NCBI GenBank assembly: GCA_900554835.1
Contig: USJD01000046.1
Span: forward strand, 1 to 21,701
Source of the DNA: an uncultured Prevotella sp.
Lineage (GTDB): Bacteria > Bacteroidota > Bacteroidia > Bacteroidales > Bacteroidaceae
DNA length: 21,701 nucleotides
Direction of reading: 5' to 3'
Notes under the pieces: generated by a model
Seen by the model: the letters and a program-made list of their open reading frames with translations, nothing else
The model's database searches: none
Told to the model about the DNA's origin: nothing
In this document: piece by piece, positions 7,180 to 16,062 of the stretch
Layout of the letters: each line of letters begins with the position of its first letter
Numbering within the stretch: the first letter of the stretch is position 1
Program-made: the position numbers and the translations under genes

Positions 7180-9585
7180 ATGATTATGAGAAAGAGTAAA
7201 TTATACATTATTATATATGTGTTGGCATTGACAATGTCAATACCTTTTTTGCTGGCATGTTCTTCTACGAGTGCATTAAAAGAGGGACAGCAGCTTTTTA
7301 CGGGATTGAAGCCTATTGAATATTCTAATTACGAAAAATCGGGCTATGCAGATACTACAATATTGGAAATGGAGAATGTGCTGGCTTCTGCTCCAAATGG
7401 TGCTCTTTTTGGAAGTAGTTATTATCGTACGCCTTTCCCCGTAAGATTATGGATATGGAATGCCTTTTCGCAGTCAGAAGGAGGTGTTGCAAAATGGATA
7501 ACAAAGGCTTTTGGTTCTAAACCTAAGCTGATGTCGAATGTAAATCCTCAACTTCGTGTGCAGGTAGCAGAAAATCAGTTGGACAAGTATGGTTATTTTA
7601 ATGGTAAAGTTACTTACGATGTTGTTACTGGCAACAATCCGAAAAAAGCCAAAGTTGCTTATCATGTAAATATGGGACATCTCTGGACGCTTGATACTGT
7701 AAAGTATCTTGGCTTTCCGAAGGAAGGTCAGCAACTGATAGATTCTACCCGAGACCAGGCTGTTATCCGCACAGGTTCGCCATTTAATGTCTCTCGGCTC
7801 GAACAGGAACGTCAGCGTATTACCAGGTTGTTCCGTAATAATGGTTATTATTTTTATAAAAATGGATATGCATCTTATCTGGCTGATACTTTAGGAACGC
7901 CGGGTAAGGCAGAAGTTCGTCTGATTATGGCCGACAGCATTGATACTATGGCTTTGCGCAAATGGTACATTGGTCATGTGAAATTCAATTTTAAAAGAAA
8001 TTTTATGGAAGAATTGAAAGATTCTTTCGTAAGGGGCAAGCTGGAATTTTACTATAATGGACGAAAAATGCCGATACGTGCAGGAGTTGTTTTGAAAGAC
8101 TTAAAGCTTTTCCCAAATCGCCTCTATAAGGTTGAAAATGAGGAGGCTGCTAAAAATCATTTGCAGTCAATGGGATTGTTTAGCTATACCAGTATTCAGT
8201 TTTCGCCACGTCTTTCTTCCAATGACGGGGTATTGATTAACGATTCCTGTGTATCCCTGTGTGATACTTTGGATGCGACTATTGACTTGGTTTTTGACAA
8301 ACCTTATGATTTCTATATTGAGGCAAATGCTAAAGGAAAAACCACAGGACGTGTGGGACCGGAACTCGTGATAGGTTTGACTAAGAGAAATGCCTTCAGA
8401 GGTGGAGAAAAACTGGATATCAACTTGCATGGATCCTATGAATGGCAGACTATACAACAGGAAGGTGCAAAATCTACTCATATTAATTCTTATGAGTATG
8501 GATCGGATATTTCATTATCTTTCCCACGAATTATAACGCCATGGAATGCCTTTCGCACGATGGCTCAGAACGAGCGACGCTTCAAGGCGGGGCATTTTCC
8601 ACGAAGATTTTATGGAACTCCGACAACAACCATTAAGACTTCTATGAATGTGCTTAATAGAGCTAGTTATTTCCGTCGTCATGTCGTGTCTGGCGAATTG
8701 ACATATAACTGGTCCACTTCTTCGCAGCATCATCATTCATTCAGTCCTCTCGTGCTTTCCTACGAGTATATGAATGCTCGAACGGCTGCTTTTGATAGTG
8801 TACTTGCAAAGCATCCGTATCTTCAGATATCTATGCGTGATCAGTTTGTACCAAAGATGAGCTATACCTATACATATAATAGTCCGCTCAACTATCGTCA
8901 TCCTATCACCTGGTCAACTACGGTGTGCGAAGCTGGTAATGTCTTGGCAACAGGTTATCTGATAGCAGGCAAAAAATGGAATGATAAGGACAAGCAGATG
9001 TTTAAAAATCCTTTTGCCCAATTTCTAAAATTGGAGACAGATTTCGTGAAATATTGGAAGTTGACGGAAAAATCAACGCTTGTTGGGCATTTGAATGCTG
9101 GTGTTGTCTGGAGTTATGGAAATACGGAAAAAGCTCCTTATTATGAGCAGTTTTATGTAGGTGGAGCCAATAGCATCCGAGCTTTCAATGTGAGAAGTAT
9201 CGGTCCTGGTAAGTTTGTTCCTGTAGATAGTAAGTTTTCTTATATAGACCAGACGGGTGACATTAAGTTTGTTGCCAATCTGGAATATCGGCCAAGAATT
9301 TGGGGCGATCTGTATGGTGCAATATTTCTGGATATGGGTAATGTATGGAATATCCATGAAGAAGAGTATAGTGAAAATGGAAAGTTTTATGCCCGAAACT
9401 TTTTTAAGCAGATGGCCGTGGGTACGGGTGTTGGTGTCAGATATGACATGGGAATGTTTGTGATCCGTCTGGATTGGGGACTTGGATTGCATCTTCCTTA
9501 CGAAACAGGCAAGAACGGATTTTATAATATTCAGCGATTCAAAGATTCTCATAGTTTCCATTTTGCCGTGGGCTATCCTTTCTAG
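7180..9585 (+). CDS. tamA: TamA/BamA-family (Omp85) outer-membrane protein, predicted lipoprotein
   Basis: An 801-aa Omp85 protein. A signal peptide ends in the lipobox LLAC (Cys27 from ATG 7180), so the N-terminus is probably lipidated, which is common in Bacteroidota TamA-like proteins but not in Proteobacteria. POTRA-like domains fill about residues 45-400; the C-terminal half is a 16-strand barrel, with the Omp85 loop-6 signature GGANSIRAF at 661-669 (IRAF in place of VRGF/Y) and a terminal aromatic residue (HFAVGYPF). It would form the outer-membrane partner of the TamB-like protein just upstream. ATG 7180 or ATG 7186 are both possible starts. The stop codon sits at the edge of a degenerate repeat region. 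Confidence 0.9.
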   Translation: MIMRKSKLYIIIYVLALTMSIPFLLACSSTSALKEGQQLFTGLKPIEYSNYEKSGYADTTILEMENVLASAPNGALFGSSYYRTPFPVRLWIWNAFSQSEGGVAKWITKAFGSKPKLMSNVNPQLRVQVAENQLDKYGYFNGKVTYDVVTGNNPKKAKVAYHVNMGHLWTLDTVKYLGFPKEGQQLIDSTRDQAVIRTGSPFNVSRLEQERQRITRLFRNNGYYFYKNGYASYLADTLGTPGKAEVRLIMADSIDTMALRKWYIGHVKFNFKRNFMEELKDSFVRGKLEFYYNGRKMPIRAGVVLKDLKLFPNRLYKVENEEAAKNHLQSMGLFSYTSIQFSPRLSSNDGVLINDSCVSLCDTLDATIDLVFDKPYDFYIEANAKGKTTGRVGPELVIGLTKRNAFRGGEKLDINLHGSYEWQTIQQEGAKSTHINSYEYGSDISLSFPRIITPWNAFRTMAQNERRFKAGHFPRRFYGTPTTTIKTSMNVLNRASYFRRHVVSGELTYNWSTSSQHHHSFSPLVLSYEYMNARTAAFDSVLAKHPYLQISMRDQFVPKMSYTYTYNSPLNYRHPITWSTTVCEAGNVLATGYLIAGKKWNDKDKQMFKNPFAQFLKLETDFVKYWKLTEKSTLVGHLNAGVVWSYGNTEKAPYYEQFYVGGANSIRAFNVRSIGPGKFVPVDSKFSYIDQTGDIKFVANLEYRPRIWGDLYGAIFLDMGNVWNIHEEEYSENGKFYARNFFKQMAVGTGVGVRYDMGMFVIRLDWGLGLHLPYETGKNGFYNIQRFKDSHSFHFAVGYPF

Positions 9586-9760
9586 GAATGCCGGATTTTA
9601 GAAATACCAGAATAAGTTTCTGTAGATATCGACAAAAGTTTCTATAAATGTCGAAAATTATTTTTGAACTTCCAATTTAGGAATGTTGAAGGTGGTTCTC
9701 GGAATACAGTAAAATGTTTCTCAGAATACGGTAAATCGTTCATTGAATGCTATAAAACGG
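9579..9760. repeat. Degenerate ~22-bp tandem repeat downstream of tamA
   Basis: The space after tamA is built from an imperfect unit resembling TTTCTnrGAATaCnGnAAAA. The clearest pairs are 9614-9635 versus 9636-9657 (exactly adjacent, 18 of 22 identical) and the units starting at 9696 and 9718 (again 22 bp apart, sharing TTCTC-GAATAC-GTAAA). Weaker units start near 9579 (overlapping the tamA stop), 9597, 9677 and 9739. No hairpin or ORF explains the pattern. A 70-codon ORF here (9664-9876) has low-complexity composition and is judged non-coding. Confidence 0.55.
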
Positions 9761-9832
9761 CAGAACTTTTACTTTTATTTGATTTAAATCTAAAAAAAAG
9801 AGAAAATATAGTGGCACTCGCAAAATTTTTAG

Positions 9833-9840
9833 TACTTTTG
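9833..9840 (+). promoter_or_regulatory. -7 promoter element TACTTTTG for the nucleotidyltransferase gene
   Basis: TACTTTTG fits TAnnTTTG exactly and would start transcription near 9847, leaving a leader of about 35 nt before ATG 9882. No good TTTG is present 19-21 bp upstream, so the -33 element is weak. Confidence 0.6.
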
Positions 9841-9881
9841 CAGTCAGTATTAAACTATCAACTATTAATAAAATAAATAAT

Positions 9882-10793
9882 ATGAAGCCAACACTATTGC
9901 TTTTAGCGGCAGGCATGGGTAGCCGCTACGGTGGTTTGAAACAGCTTGATGGTCTAGGTCCTAATGGTGAGACTATCATGGATTATAGCATTTATGATGC
10001 AATCCAGGCAGGTTTCGGTAAAATTGTTTTTGTAATCCGCAAGGATTTCGAGGATCAGTTCCGTGAGAAGATTCTTTCCAAATATGAAGGACATATTCCA
10101 GCAGAACTCTGTTTTCAGTCTTTGGATGCACTTCCAGAAGGTTTTTCTGTACCAGAAGGTCGTGAGAAGCCTTGGGGTACTAATCATGCTGTATTGATGG
10201 CTAAGGATGTTATCAACGAGCCTTTCTGTGTTATCAACTGTGATGATTTCTATAATCGTGATTGCTTTATGGTAATCGGCAAGTTCCTTTCAGAACTTCC
10301 AGAGGGTAGCAAGAATCGCTATGCAATGGTAGGTTTCCGTGTAGGCAATACTTTGAGCGACAATGGTACAGTTGCACGTGGTATTTGCTCTAAGGATGCA
10401 GATGAGAATCTGACTACTTGTGTAGAGCGTACTGAGATTATGCGTATTGATGGTAAGGTATCTTATAAGGACGAAGAAGGCCAGTGGGTAGCTGTAGGTG
10501 ATAATACTCCTGTATCTATGAACGTATGGGGCTTTACTCCTGACTATTTTGAGCACAGTGAGGCTTACTTCAAAGAGTTCCTGAGCGATCCTAAGAATAT
10601 GGAGAACAAGAAAGCTGAGTTCTTTATCCCATTGATGGTCAACAAACTGATTAATGAAGGTACTTCTACTGTCAAGGTATTGGATACTACAAGTAAGTGG
10701 TTTGGTGTAACTTATTCAGCAGACCGCCAGAGCGTTGTAGAGAAAATTCAGAGCCTGATAGATGAGGGTGTTTATCCAAACAAACTTTTCTAA
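9882..10793 (+). CDS. Sugar-phosphate nucleotidyltransferase family protein (NTP transferase)
   Basis: A 303-aa Rossmann-type nucleotidyltransferase that should join a sugar 1-phosphate to a nucleoside triphosphate to give an NDP-sugar. The signature LAAGMGSRYGGLKQ (8-21) binds the nucleotide triphosphate; PWGTNHAV (97-104) and the metal-binding NCDDFY (119-124, Asp121) follow. There is no hexapeptide-repeat acyltransferase domain as in GlmU. The sugar and base cannot be assigned from sequence; MurU/GlmU/RmlA-like activities are all possible. It has its own promoter and is followed after 62 nt by nrnA. Like fabG and glmM, it uses a restricted set of codons, suggesting strong expression. Confidence 0.85.
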   Translation: MKPTLLLLAAGMGSRYGGLKQLDGLGPNGETIMDYSIYDAIQAGFGKIVFVIRKDFEDQFREKILSKYEGHIPAELCFQSLDALPEGFSVPEGREKPWGTNHAVLMAKDVINEPFCVINCDDFYNRDCFMVIGKFLSELPEGSKNRYAMVGFRVGNTLSDNGTVARGICSKDADENLTTCVERTEIMRIDGKVSYKDEEGQWVAVGDNTPVSMNVWGFTPDYFEHSEAYFKEFLSDPKNMENKKAEFFIPLMVNKLINEGTSTVKVLDTTSKWFGVTYSADRQSVVEKIQSLIDEGVYPNKLF

Positions 10794-10855
10794 TAAGTTC
10801 TTTTGATAAGATAAATTCGTTTATCCTAATCATTTTCAGTAAATATATTCCTTTC

Positions 10856-11890
10856 ATGGAGATAAATATATTAAAAGAACAAGAAGCCGCTACCCTTCGA
10901 GAGATGATAGCGGCTTCTCAACGTATAGTAATATGCTGTCATAAGTCACCTGATGGTGATGCGATAGGTTCTTCCTTGGGTTGGTCTTATTATTTGCAGT
11001 CTTTGGGCAAGAATCCCATAATCTGTGTACCAGATATGATACCAGATGCCATAAGTTGGCTTCCTGGAACAGAAGAAATTATTCGCTATGATAAGCAACC
11101 GGAAGCAGTTAAAGCAGCCTTTACTAATGCAGATCTGGTTTTTTGTCTGGATTTCAATGGCGCAAGCCGTCTTGATGAGATGGAGCCGGTTCTTACATCT
11201 TATCAGGGTAAGAAGGTGATGATAGACCATCATCTGGATCCTTTTATGTCTGTAGATTTACTTATTTCTCATCCTCATATGAGTAGTACGAGTGAATTGG
11301 TATTCAGAATCGTTTGGCAACTTAATGGTTTTACTCAGATGGATAGCCAATGGGCTACATGCATTTATTGTGGCATGATGACAGACACTGGAGGTTTTGT
11401 CTATAATTCTAATGAACCCGTTATCTATCTTATCATCAGTGAACTGCTGACCAAGAATATCGATAAGGATAAAATATACCGTAAGGTCTTTAATAATTAT
11501 TCTACCAATTCCATTCGTTTCCGCGGGCATATCATGGATAAGAAACTGCGGGTTTTTGAAAATTTACATGCCTCTTATTATTGTGTTACTCGCAAGGAGA
11601 TGGAGCAATATCATTTCATAAAAGGCGATTTGGAGGGATTGGTAAATGAACCATTGCGTATTCGCGGCCTTAAATTCTCGATATCTTTGCGCGAAGATAC
11701 AGAGGTAAAGAACCGCGTGCTGGTGAGTCTTCGTTCTGTAGATGATTTCCCTTGTAATGAGGTTGCTGCCAAGTTTTTCAATGGTGGTGGTCACCTCAAT
11801 GCCTCAGGCGGAAAGTTAATGACTACGATGGAAGAGGCAGAACAGATAGCATGCAAGGCAATAGAGGCCTATGCTCATTTGTTGCAATAA
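10856..11890 (+). CDS. nrnA: DHH/DHHA1 phosphoesterase, NrnA-type oligoribonuclease / pAp phosphatase
   Basis: A 344-aa protein of the usual NrnA length. NrnA degrades 2-5 nt RNAs and dephosphorylates 3'-phosphoadenosine 5'-phosphate in the cytoplasm; in organisms without Orn it finishes mRNA decay. Metal-binding motifs are all present: HKSPDGDAIGSS (29-40), CLDF (97-100, Asp99), DHHLDPF (124-130) and TDTGGF (176-181, Asp177). The DHHA1 substrate motif GGGHLNASGG is at 310-319. A DHH family member of cyclic-dinucleotide type (GdpP) is unlikely because no PAS or membrane part exists. The 62-nt gap before it holds only a small GATAAA-TTCG-TTTATC hairpin (10810-10825), not a convincing terminator, so read-through from the preceding gene is likely. 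Confidence 0.87.
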   Translation: MEINILKEQEAATLREMIAASQRIVICCHKSPDGDAIGSSLGWSYYLQSLGKNPIICVPDMIPDAISWLPGTEEIIRYDKQPEAVKAAFTNADLVFCLDFNGASRLDEMEPVLTSYQGKKVMIDHHLDPFMSVDLLISHPHMSSTSELVFRIVWQLNGFTQMDSQWATCIYCGMMTDTGGFVYNSNEPVIYLIISELLTKNIDKDKIYRKVFNNYSTNSIRFRGHIMDKKLRVFENLHASYYCVTRKEMEQYHFIKGDLEGLVNEPLRIRGLKFSISLREDTEVKNRVLVSLRSVDDFPCNEVAAKFFNGGGHLNASGGKLMTTMEEAEQIACKAIEAYAHLLQ

Positions 11891-11999
11891 TAGCGATAAT
11901 TATGTTAAGTATTGGATAAAGACTATCGTTTGGATGGTAATAAGTGATAAATAATAATAAAATCACCTATTATCTCTCGGTAGTCTGTTATCTTTTTTG

Positions 12000-12007
12000 T
12001 ACCTTTG
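12000..12007 (+). promoter_or_regulatory. -7 promoter element TACCTTTG for the DUF4827 lipoprotein gene
   Basis: TACCTTTG matches TAnnTTTG; the ATG at 12034 lies 26 nt further on. The expected -33 position near 11976 reads CTCGG rather than TTTG, so the promoter is one-sided. Confidence 0.55.
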
Positions 12008-12033
12008 CCGCTAAAATGAATATAATTTAGGTA

Positions 12034-12750
12034 ATGAAGAAATTTTTATTTATAGTAATAGCCTTTGCGGCCCTATTCTCAATGGCTGCATGTAGCGATT
12101 CTGAGACATATGCAGATCAGCGAAATAGAGAGCGTGATTCTATCAATGCTTTCCTCCGTAATGAAAAAATTACGGTGATAAACGAGAAGCAGTTCAAGGA
12201 GCGTTGGGAAGCTAAGAAGACAAATCCTGCTATTGTTTTGACTGATACCTCTGCAGAAAAGAACGAATATGTACTCTTTGAGAGTAATGGTATCTATATG
12301 CAAATAGTAGAGCAGGGCTGCGGTGACTATATACAGCAAGGTAAATCAGAGGAAGTTTTGGTACGTTTTGATGAGTATAATGTCAATACGCGTGCCAATA
12401 TATCAAATGAGTCTCTTTGTCTGAGCAATAATCTTCCGGCGTATTCATACTATATTGATAAATTGAAGGTAACGAATACTTCCGGTACATTTACAGGCAT
12501 GCTTGTTGAGCCTAAGAAGAGCGTTTTTGGCTCGGCTTATAATTACAGTTCTTATACTGGTAGTTATAGTAGTACTATTCCTTCCGGGTGGCTTATTCCA
12601 TTCAGTTGGGTAAAGATAGGTCGTGGAAATGCTGAGGGCGAGAAAATTGCTCATGTGCGTCTTCTGATTCCTCATACTTACGGTTCTACTCAGGCATCAG
12701 CTAATGTGAATGCCTATTTTTATGATATGACATTGCAGAAGGGGCGTTAA
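12034..12750 (+). CDS. DUF4827-like lipoprotein
   Basis: A 238-aa exported lipoprotein: signal peptide with lipobox MAAC and predicted lipidated Cys20, followed by SDSETY, an acidic start that only loosely resembles the Bacteroidota surface-export signal. The rest is a soluble domain with a charged N-terminal stretch (RNRERDSINAFLRNEKI, 30-46) and a beta-rich C-terminal half ending in YFYDMTLQKGR. This arrangement resembles Bacteroidota DUF4827 proteins, some of which look like FKBP-type peptidyl-prolyl isomerases, as in the RDSI...FL and VRFDEYN segments; the assignment is from memory and no catalytic function is claimed. It lies between nrnA and the glmM-like gene and has its own -7 element. 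Confidence 0.65.
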   Translation: MKKFLFIVIAFAALFSMAACSDSETYADQRNRERDSINAFLRNEKITVINEKQFKERWEAKKTNPAIVLTDTSAEKNEYVLFESNGIYMQIVEQGCGDYIQQGKSEEVLVRFDEYNVNTRANISNESLCLSNNLPAYSYYIDKLKVTNTSGTFTGMLVEPKKSVFGSAYNYSSYTGSYSSTIPSGWLIPFSWVKIGRGNAEGEKIAHVRLLIPHTYGSTQASANVNAYFYDMTLQKGR

Positions 12751-12761
12751 GGCCTTTCTGC
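12735..12761 (+). terminator. Possible weak terminator overlapping the DUF4827 gene stop
   Basis: GCAGAAGGG (12735-12743) pairs with CCTTTCTGC (12753-12761), nine pairs with one G-T, across a nine-base loop containing the stop codon; ATCTTTATTTTCT follows. The T tract is interrupted, so termination may be partial. Confidence 0.4.
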
Positions 12762-12809
12762 ATCTTTATTTTCTATAGTATACGATAAAAATATTAAATA
12801 AGGTGTTTT

Positions 12810-14201
12810 ATGACATTAATTAAGTCAATCTCTGGTATCCGTGGTACTATTGGCGGACCAGCAGGCGATACGTTGAATCCCCTCGATATCGTGAAATTTA
12901 CTTCTGCTTACGCTACTTTCATTCGTCGTAGTGGTGCTTCTAAGAGTAATACAATCGTGGTAGGACGTGATGCGCGTATCTCAGGAGAGATGGTAAAGAA
13001 TGTAGTTTGTGGTACTTTGATGGGTATGGGCTACGATGTGCTTAACATCGGTTTGGCTACTACTCCTACTACCGAACTTGCTGTTACTATGAGTGGTGCA
13101 GCCGGTGGTATCATCATCACCGCTTCTCATAATCCGCGTCAGTGGAATGCTCTTAAACTTCTTAACGAGAAGGGTGAGTTCTTGACTGCTGCTAATGGTA
13201 ATGAGGTGTTGAGTATTGCTGAGAAGGAAGATTTTGAATATGCCGATGTAGATCATCTTGGAAAATATACTGAAGACAATTCTTACAACAAGCGTCACAT
13301 TGATTCTGTACTTGCTCTGAAACTTGTGGACGTAGAGGCTATTAAGAATGCTCATTTCAAGGTTTGTGTAGATTCTATCAACTCAGTAGGTGGTATTATA
13401 CTTCCTGAATTGCTGGATGCTCTTGGTGTAGAATATACCTTTTTGAATGGGGTTGCGAATGGCGACTTTGCTCACAATCCTGAGCCATTAGAGAAGAACC
13501 TTGGTGGTATCATGGATGAATTGAAGAAGGGTGGATACAATATGGGTATCGTTGTGGATCCTGATGTTGACCGACTGGCTTTCATCTGTGAGGATGGCAA
13601 GATGTTTGGCGAGGAATATACCTTGGTAAGCGTTGCAGATTATGTATTAAGCAATACTCCTGGCAATACAGTTAGCAACCTATCTTCTACTCGTGCGCTT
13701 CGCGATGTAACGGAGAAGCATGGTGGCAAATATACTGCAGCAGCAGTAGGTGAGGTGAATGTTACTACCAAGATGAAGGATGTCAACGCTGTAATTGGTG
13801 GTGAAGGCAATGGAGGTGTTATCTATCCTGAGAGTCACTATGGTCGTGATGCCCTTGTTGGTATTGCTCTTTTCCTGAGTAGTCTGGCTCATAAGGGATG
13901 CAAGGTTAGTGAGCTTCGTGCTTCCTTCCCTAACTATTTTATCGCAAAGAATCGTATCGATCTTACTCCTTCTACTGATGTAGATGCTATACTTGTCAAG
14001 GTTAAGGAATTATATGGTCAGGAGAAGGATGTTACTGTAACTGATATTGATGGTGTAAAACTCGACTTCCCAGACAAGTGGGTACATCTCCGCAAGAGCA
14101 ACACTGAGCCTATCATCCGTGTATATAGCGAGGCTTCCACCATGGAGGAGGCTGATGCGCTTGGCAAGAAACTTATGCAAGTAGTTTACGATATGCAGTA
14201 A
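12810..14201 (+). CDS. glmM: Phosphoglucosamine mutase-type phosphohexomutase
   Basis: A 463-aa alpha-D-phosphohexomutase. GlmM interconverts glucosamine 6-phosphate and glucosamine 1-phosphate on the way to UDP-GlcNAc for peptidoglycan and LPS. The four family sites are visible: phosphoserine loop TASHNP (104-109, Ser106), metal loop DPDVDR (250-255), sugar loop GGEGNGG (330-336) and phosphate loop RKSNTEP (428-434), with R437 after it. The sugar loop GEGNGG and RKSNTEP differ from the GEQSGH and RTSGTE of E. coli GlmM, so a phosphomannomutase or phosphoglucomutase role is not excluded. It lies in the same direction as the lipoprotein gene 59 nt upstream and ends at a bidirectional terminator. 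Confidence 0.8.
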   Translation: MTLIKSISGIRGTIGGPAGDTLNPLDIVKFTSAYATFIRRSGASKSNTIVVGRDARISGEMVKNVVCGTLMGMGYDVLNIGLATTPTTELAVTMSGAAGGIIITASHNPRQWNALKLLNEKGEFLTAANGNEVLSIAEKEDFEYADVDHLGKYTEDNSYNKRHIDSVLALKLVDVEAIKNAHFKVCVDSINSVGGIILPELLDALGVEYTFLNGVANGDFAHNPEPLEKNLGGIMDELKKGGYNMGIVVDPDVDRLAFICEDGKMFGEEYTLVSVADYVLSNTPGNTVSNLSSTRALRDVTEKHGGKYTAAAVGEVNVTTKMKDVNAVIGGEGNGGVIYPESHYGRDALVGIALFLSSLAHKGCKVSELRASFPNYFIAKNRIDLTPSTDVDAILVKVKELYGQEKDVTVTDIDGVKLDFPDKWVHLRKSNTEPIIRVYSEASTMEEADALGKKLMQVVYDMQ

Positions 14202-14221
14202 ATTTGCTTTATAAAAAAATG

Positions 14222-14259
14222 AACGGCTTGATTTCCCTATGGAGGGAGTTTAAGCCGTT
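14222..14259. terminator. Bidirectional terminator between converging genes
   Basis: AACGGCTT (14222-14229) pairs with AAGCCGTT (14252-14259), and an inner stem TCCCT/AGGGA (14234-14238 / 14243-14247) closes a short ATGG loop. Rightward it is followed by TATTCTTTCATTTG; leftward by CATTTTTTTATA, a true T run. It serves glmM from the left and the TPR regulator gene (stop at 14278) from the right. Confidence 0.8.
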
Positions 14260-14277
14260 TATTCTTTCATTTGTATA

Positions 14278-16029
14278 TTATAAGTCTTTCAGTAATCTCC
14301 GAATGTAAAGTCCAATGTTGGTCTCATGTTCATCAATGCCGAGTTTCTTACGTATTTCACTGCTTATGTTATAATGGCGTTTTACTTGGATATATTCTCC
14401 AACCTCTTTGCCACGCAAACCAATAGCATATAGACAAAGATAGTTGATTTCATCAGTAGTGATTCCACGTTGCTCCAGATATGAGATAAACTTAGGATGA
14501 GATGCTTTAAAGGCAAGCCTAGTAGAGTCCATAAACTCTTTCTTGTCATGATGGATAGACTCAATCCACTTAACGTAAGGTTTGGCATAGATGTCATTAT
14601 TGGCTATCTCTTTAGCCAGTAAACTATTCAACATGTCAAGTCGGACATTTACGACATCATGAATAGGCTTAGACAATTCAGACTGCTCTCTTTGATACTC
14701 CATCAAGTTGTCACGCTCATTTTCCAGTTGAGCTATTTCTAGTTTCAAATTGGCAGTCTCCAATGTTTTCTTATCACGTTCGAGTTCAGCCTTTTCCTTC
14801 TCTTTGCATAAATTTTCTTGGGCAAGTTTTAAGTTTTGATTTTCTTTTTCTGCCATCAGGCGCATAGTCTTGTTAATATGATCTCGGTAATATAGCCATC
14901 CTACAAACAATAGCATTCCAAATAAACCACATAGGCTACCCCATATAATTCTATCTCGATTTTGAATGTCTTTTAGTCTTTTCATTTCAAGTTGGTGCTT
15001 TTGGTCTGCAAAAAGCAAATCACGAGAAAGCAAATTAGACATATAATCTTCATGCATCGCCGTATAGTCTTCCAGTGCTCTCAAAGCATTTTTGAAGTCA
15101 CCTTTCTGCTTAAAAATATCGAGTTTTATCGTAATGTATTTGAGTGAGTCTTGTACATCGGCTTCCAACTCAACATTCTGAAGACAATGTAAGGCTTGAG
15201 CGTATTCACCAAGTTTCGTGTAGCCTTTTGCAAAATCCATCAAGTCGTCAGAGGATAAATCATTGTGTTGATGCTTGCTTAAGAAGTCTCTAATTTCTTC
15301 TTTTGTTCCAAATCGTAGGGTATATAAAAGTATAGAATTGAATAAAAACGACTCGCTATCCTTATTCTTTTTTACTAGAGGAAAACAAATTTGCATTAAA
15401 CTATCTGCTGTTTTTCTATCACTTTTCAAAGTGTAGGCATCCATCGCATTTGTGTAGCTTTTAACCTCATACAGAATGTTCCCAATGGTCTTATATAATT
15501 CGGCTGCTCTCAAATGACAACGTATAAAATCATCCAATTTGTATTGTTTATCATAGAGCATCGCCTCAGAAACAAGTGTGTTAGCTAGGACTAGAGTGTC
15601 TGTAATAACCTCTCCTAGATCACTAGCTTTCATAAAACATGTCATAGCATCATCATCTGCACCTTGGTTTTGAAAAATGCGACCTTGATAATATAATGTG
15701 CGTAACCTTTCGTCAGCATTTCCATATTCTAGGTAATAATCTAAAGCGGGCTGAATCACTTCGAAGGAAGTAGTGTCAATGTAGTTTTTGTCCAATGCTA
15801 TAGATTTCAAAAGAGCATAACGAGCCTTGCATCTTTTCCCTTTTATTTTGCTCGCTGGAATATTACTTAATAAGTACAAAGCAGAGTCAGGCTTGTTCTG
15901 CATAAGTTGCTCAGCCGTATCCAATTTAAATTCCAAATCAGAATGCTTATTACAACCAACTAATGTTAGCAGAAAAAGTGCCAACATAAAATAATTCATA
16001 AAACGAACTAATTGAACTTTCATATGCAT
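14278..16029 (-). CDS. Transmembrane TPR regulator with C-terminal LuxR-like helix-turn-helix
   Basis: A 583-aa protein with an unusual but readable build. A signal sequence ends in LVGC (Cys26), so the N-terminus may be lipidated. Residues 30-350 are all-helical TPR-like repeats (for example ALDYYLEYGNADERLRTLYY and GEYAQALHCLQNVE). A single membrane helix lies at about 361-381, then a highly charged coiled coil at 385-455, then a C-terminal helix-turn-helix (about 518-580) with the LuxR/GerE pattern: ITTDEINYLCLYAIGL, KEVGEYIQV, IRKKLGI. The topology suggests a periplasmic sensor and cytoplasmic DNA-binding end: a one-component membrane-bound regulator. It is divergent from the 16323-18537 operon, which it probably controls. 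The start is ATG 16029 or ATG 16023. Related TPR-HTH proteins are common in Bacteroidota, but the signal sensed here is unknown. Confidence 0.75.
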   Translation of the reverse strand: MHMKVQLVRFMNYFMLALFLLTLVGCNKHSDLEFKLDTAEQLMQNKPDSALYLLSNIPASKIKGKRCKARYALLKSIALDKNYIDTTSFEVIQPALDYYLEYGNADERLRTLYYQGRIFQNQGADDDAMTCFMKASDLGEVITDTLVLANTLVSEAMLYDKQYKLDDFIRCHLRAAELYKTIGNILYEVKSYTNAMDAYTLKSDRKTADSLMQICFPLVKKNKDSESFLFNSILLYTLRFGTKEEIRDFLSKHQHNDLSSDDLMDFAKGYTKLGEYAQALHCLQNVELEADVQDSLKYITIKLDIFKQKGDFKNALRALEDYTAMHEDYMSNLLSRDLLFADQKHQLEMKRLKDIQNRDRIIWGSLCGLFGMLLFVGWLYYRDHINKTMRLMAEKENQNLKLAQENLCKEKEKAELERDKKTLETANLKLEIAQLENERDNLMEYQREQSELSKPIHDVVNVRLDMLNSLLAKEIANNDIYAKPYVKWIESIHHDKKEFMDSTRLAFKASHPKFISYLEQRGITTDEINYLCLYAIGLRGKEVGEYIQVKRHYNISSEIRKKLGIDEHETNIGLYIRRLLKDL

Positions 16030-16054
16030 CTGTTCATATTTGCTAATTTCACTG

Positions 16055-16062
16055 CAAAGATA
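16055..16062 (-). promoter_or_regulatory. -7 promoter element TATCTTTG of the TPR regulator gene
   Basis: Read leftward, TATCTTTG matches TAnnTTTG exactly and lies 25 nt before ATG 16029. No TTTG occurs 19-21 bp further upstream, so activation by a bound protein may be needed. Confidence 0.55.

Noticed and set aside
9664..9876. 70-codon rightward ORF between tamA and the nucleotidyltransferase
   Set aside because: It overlaps the degenerate repeat and the TACTTTTG promoter, has low-complexity Leu/Lys-rich sequence and no start signal.
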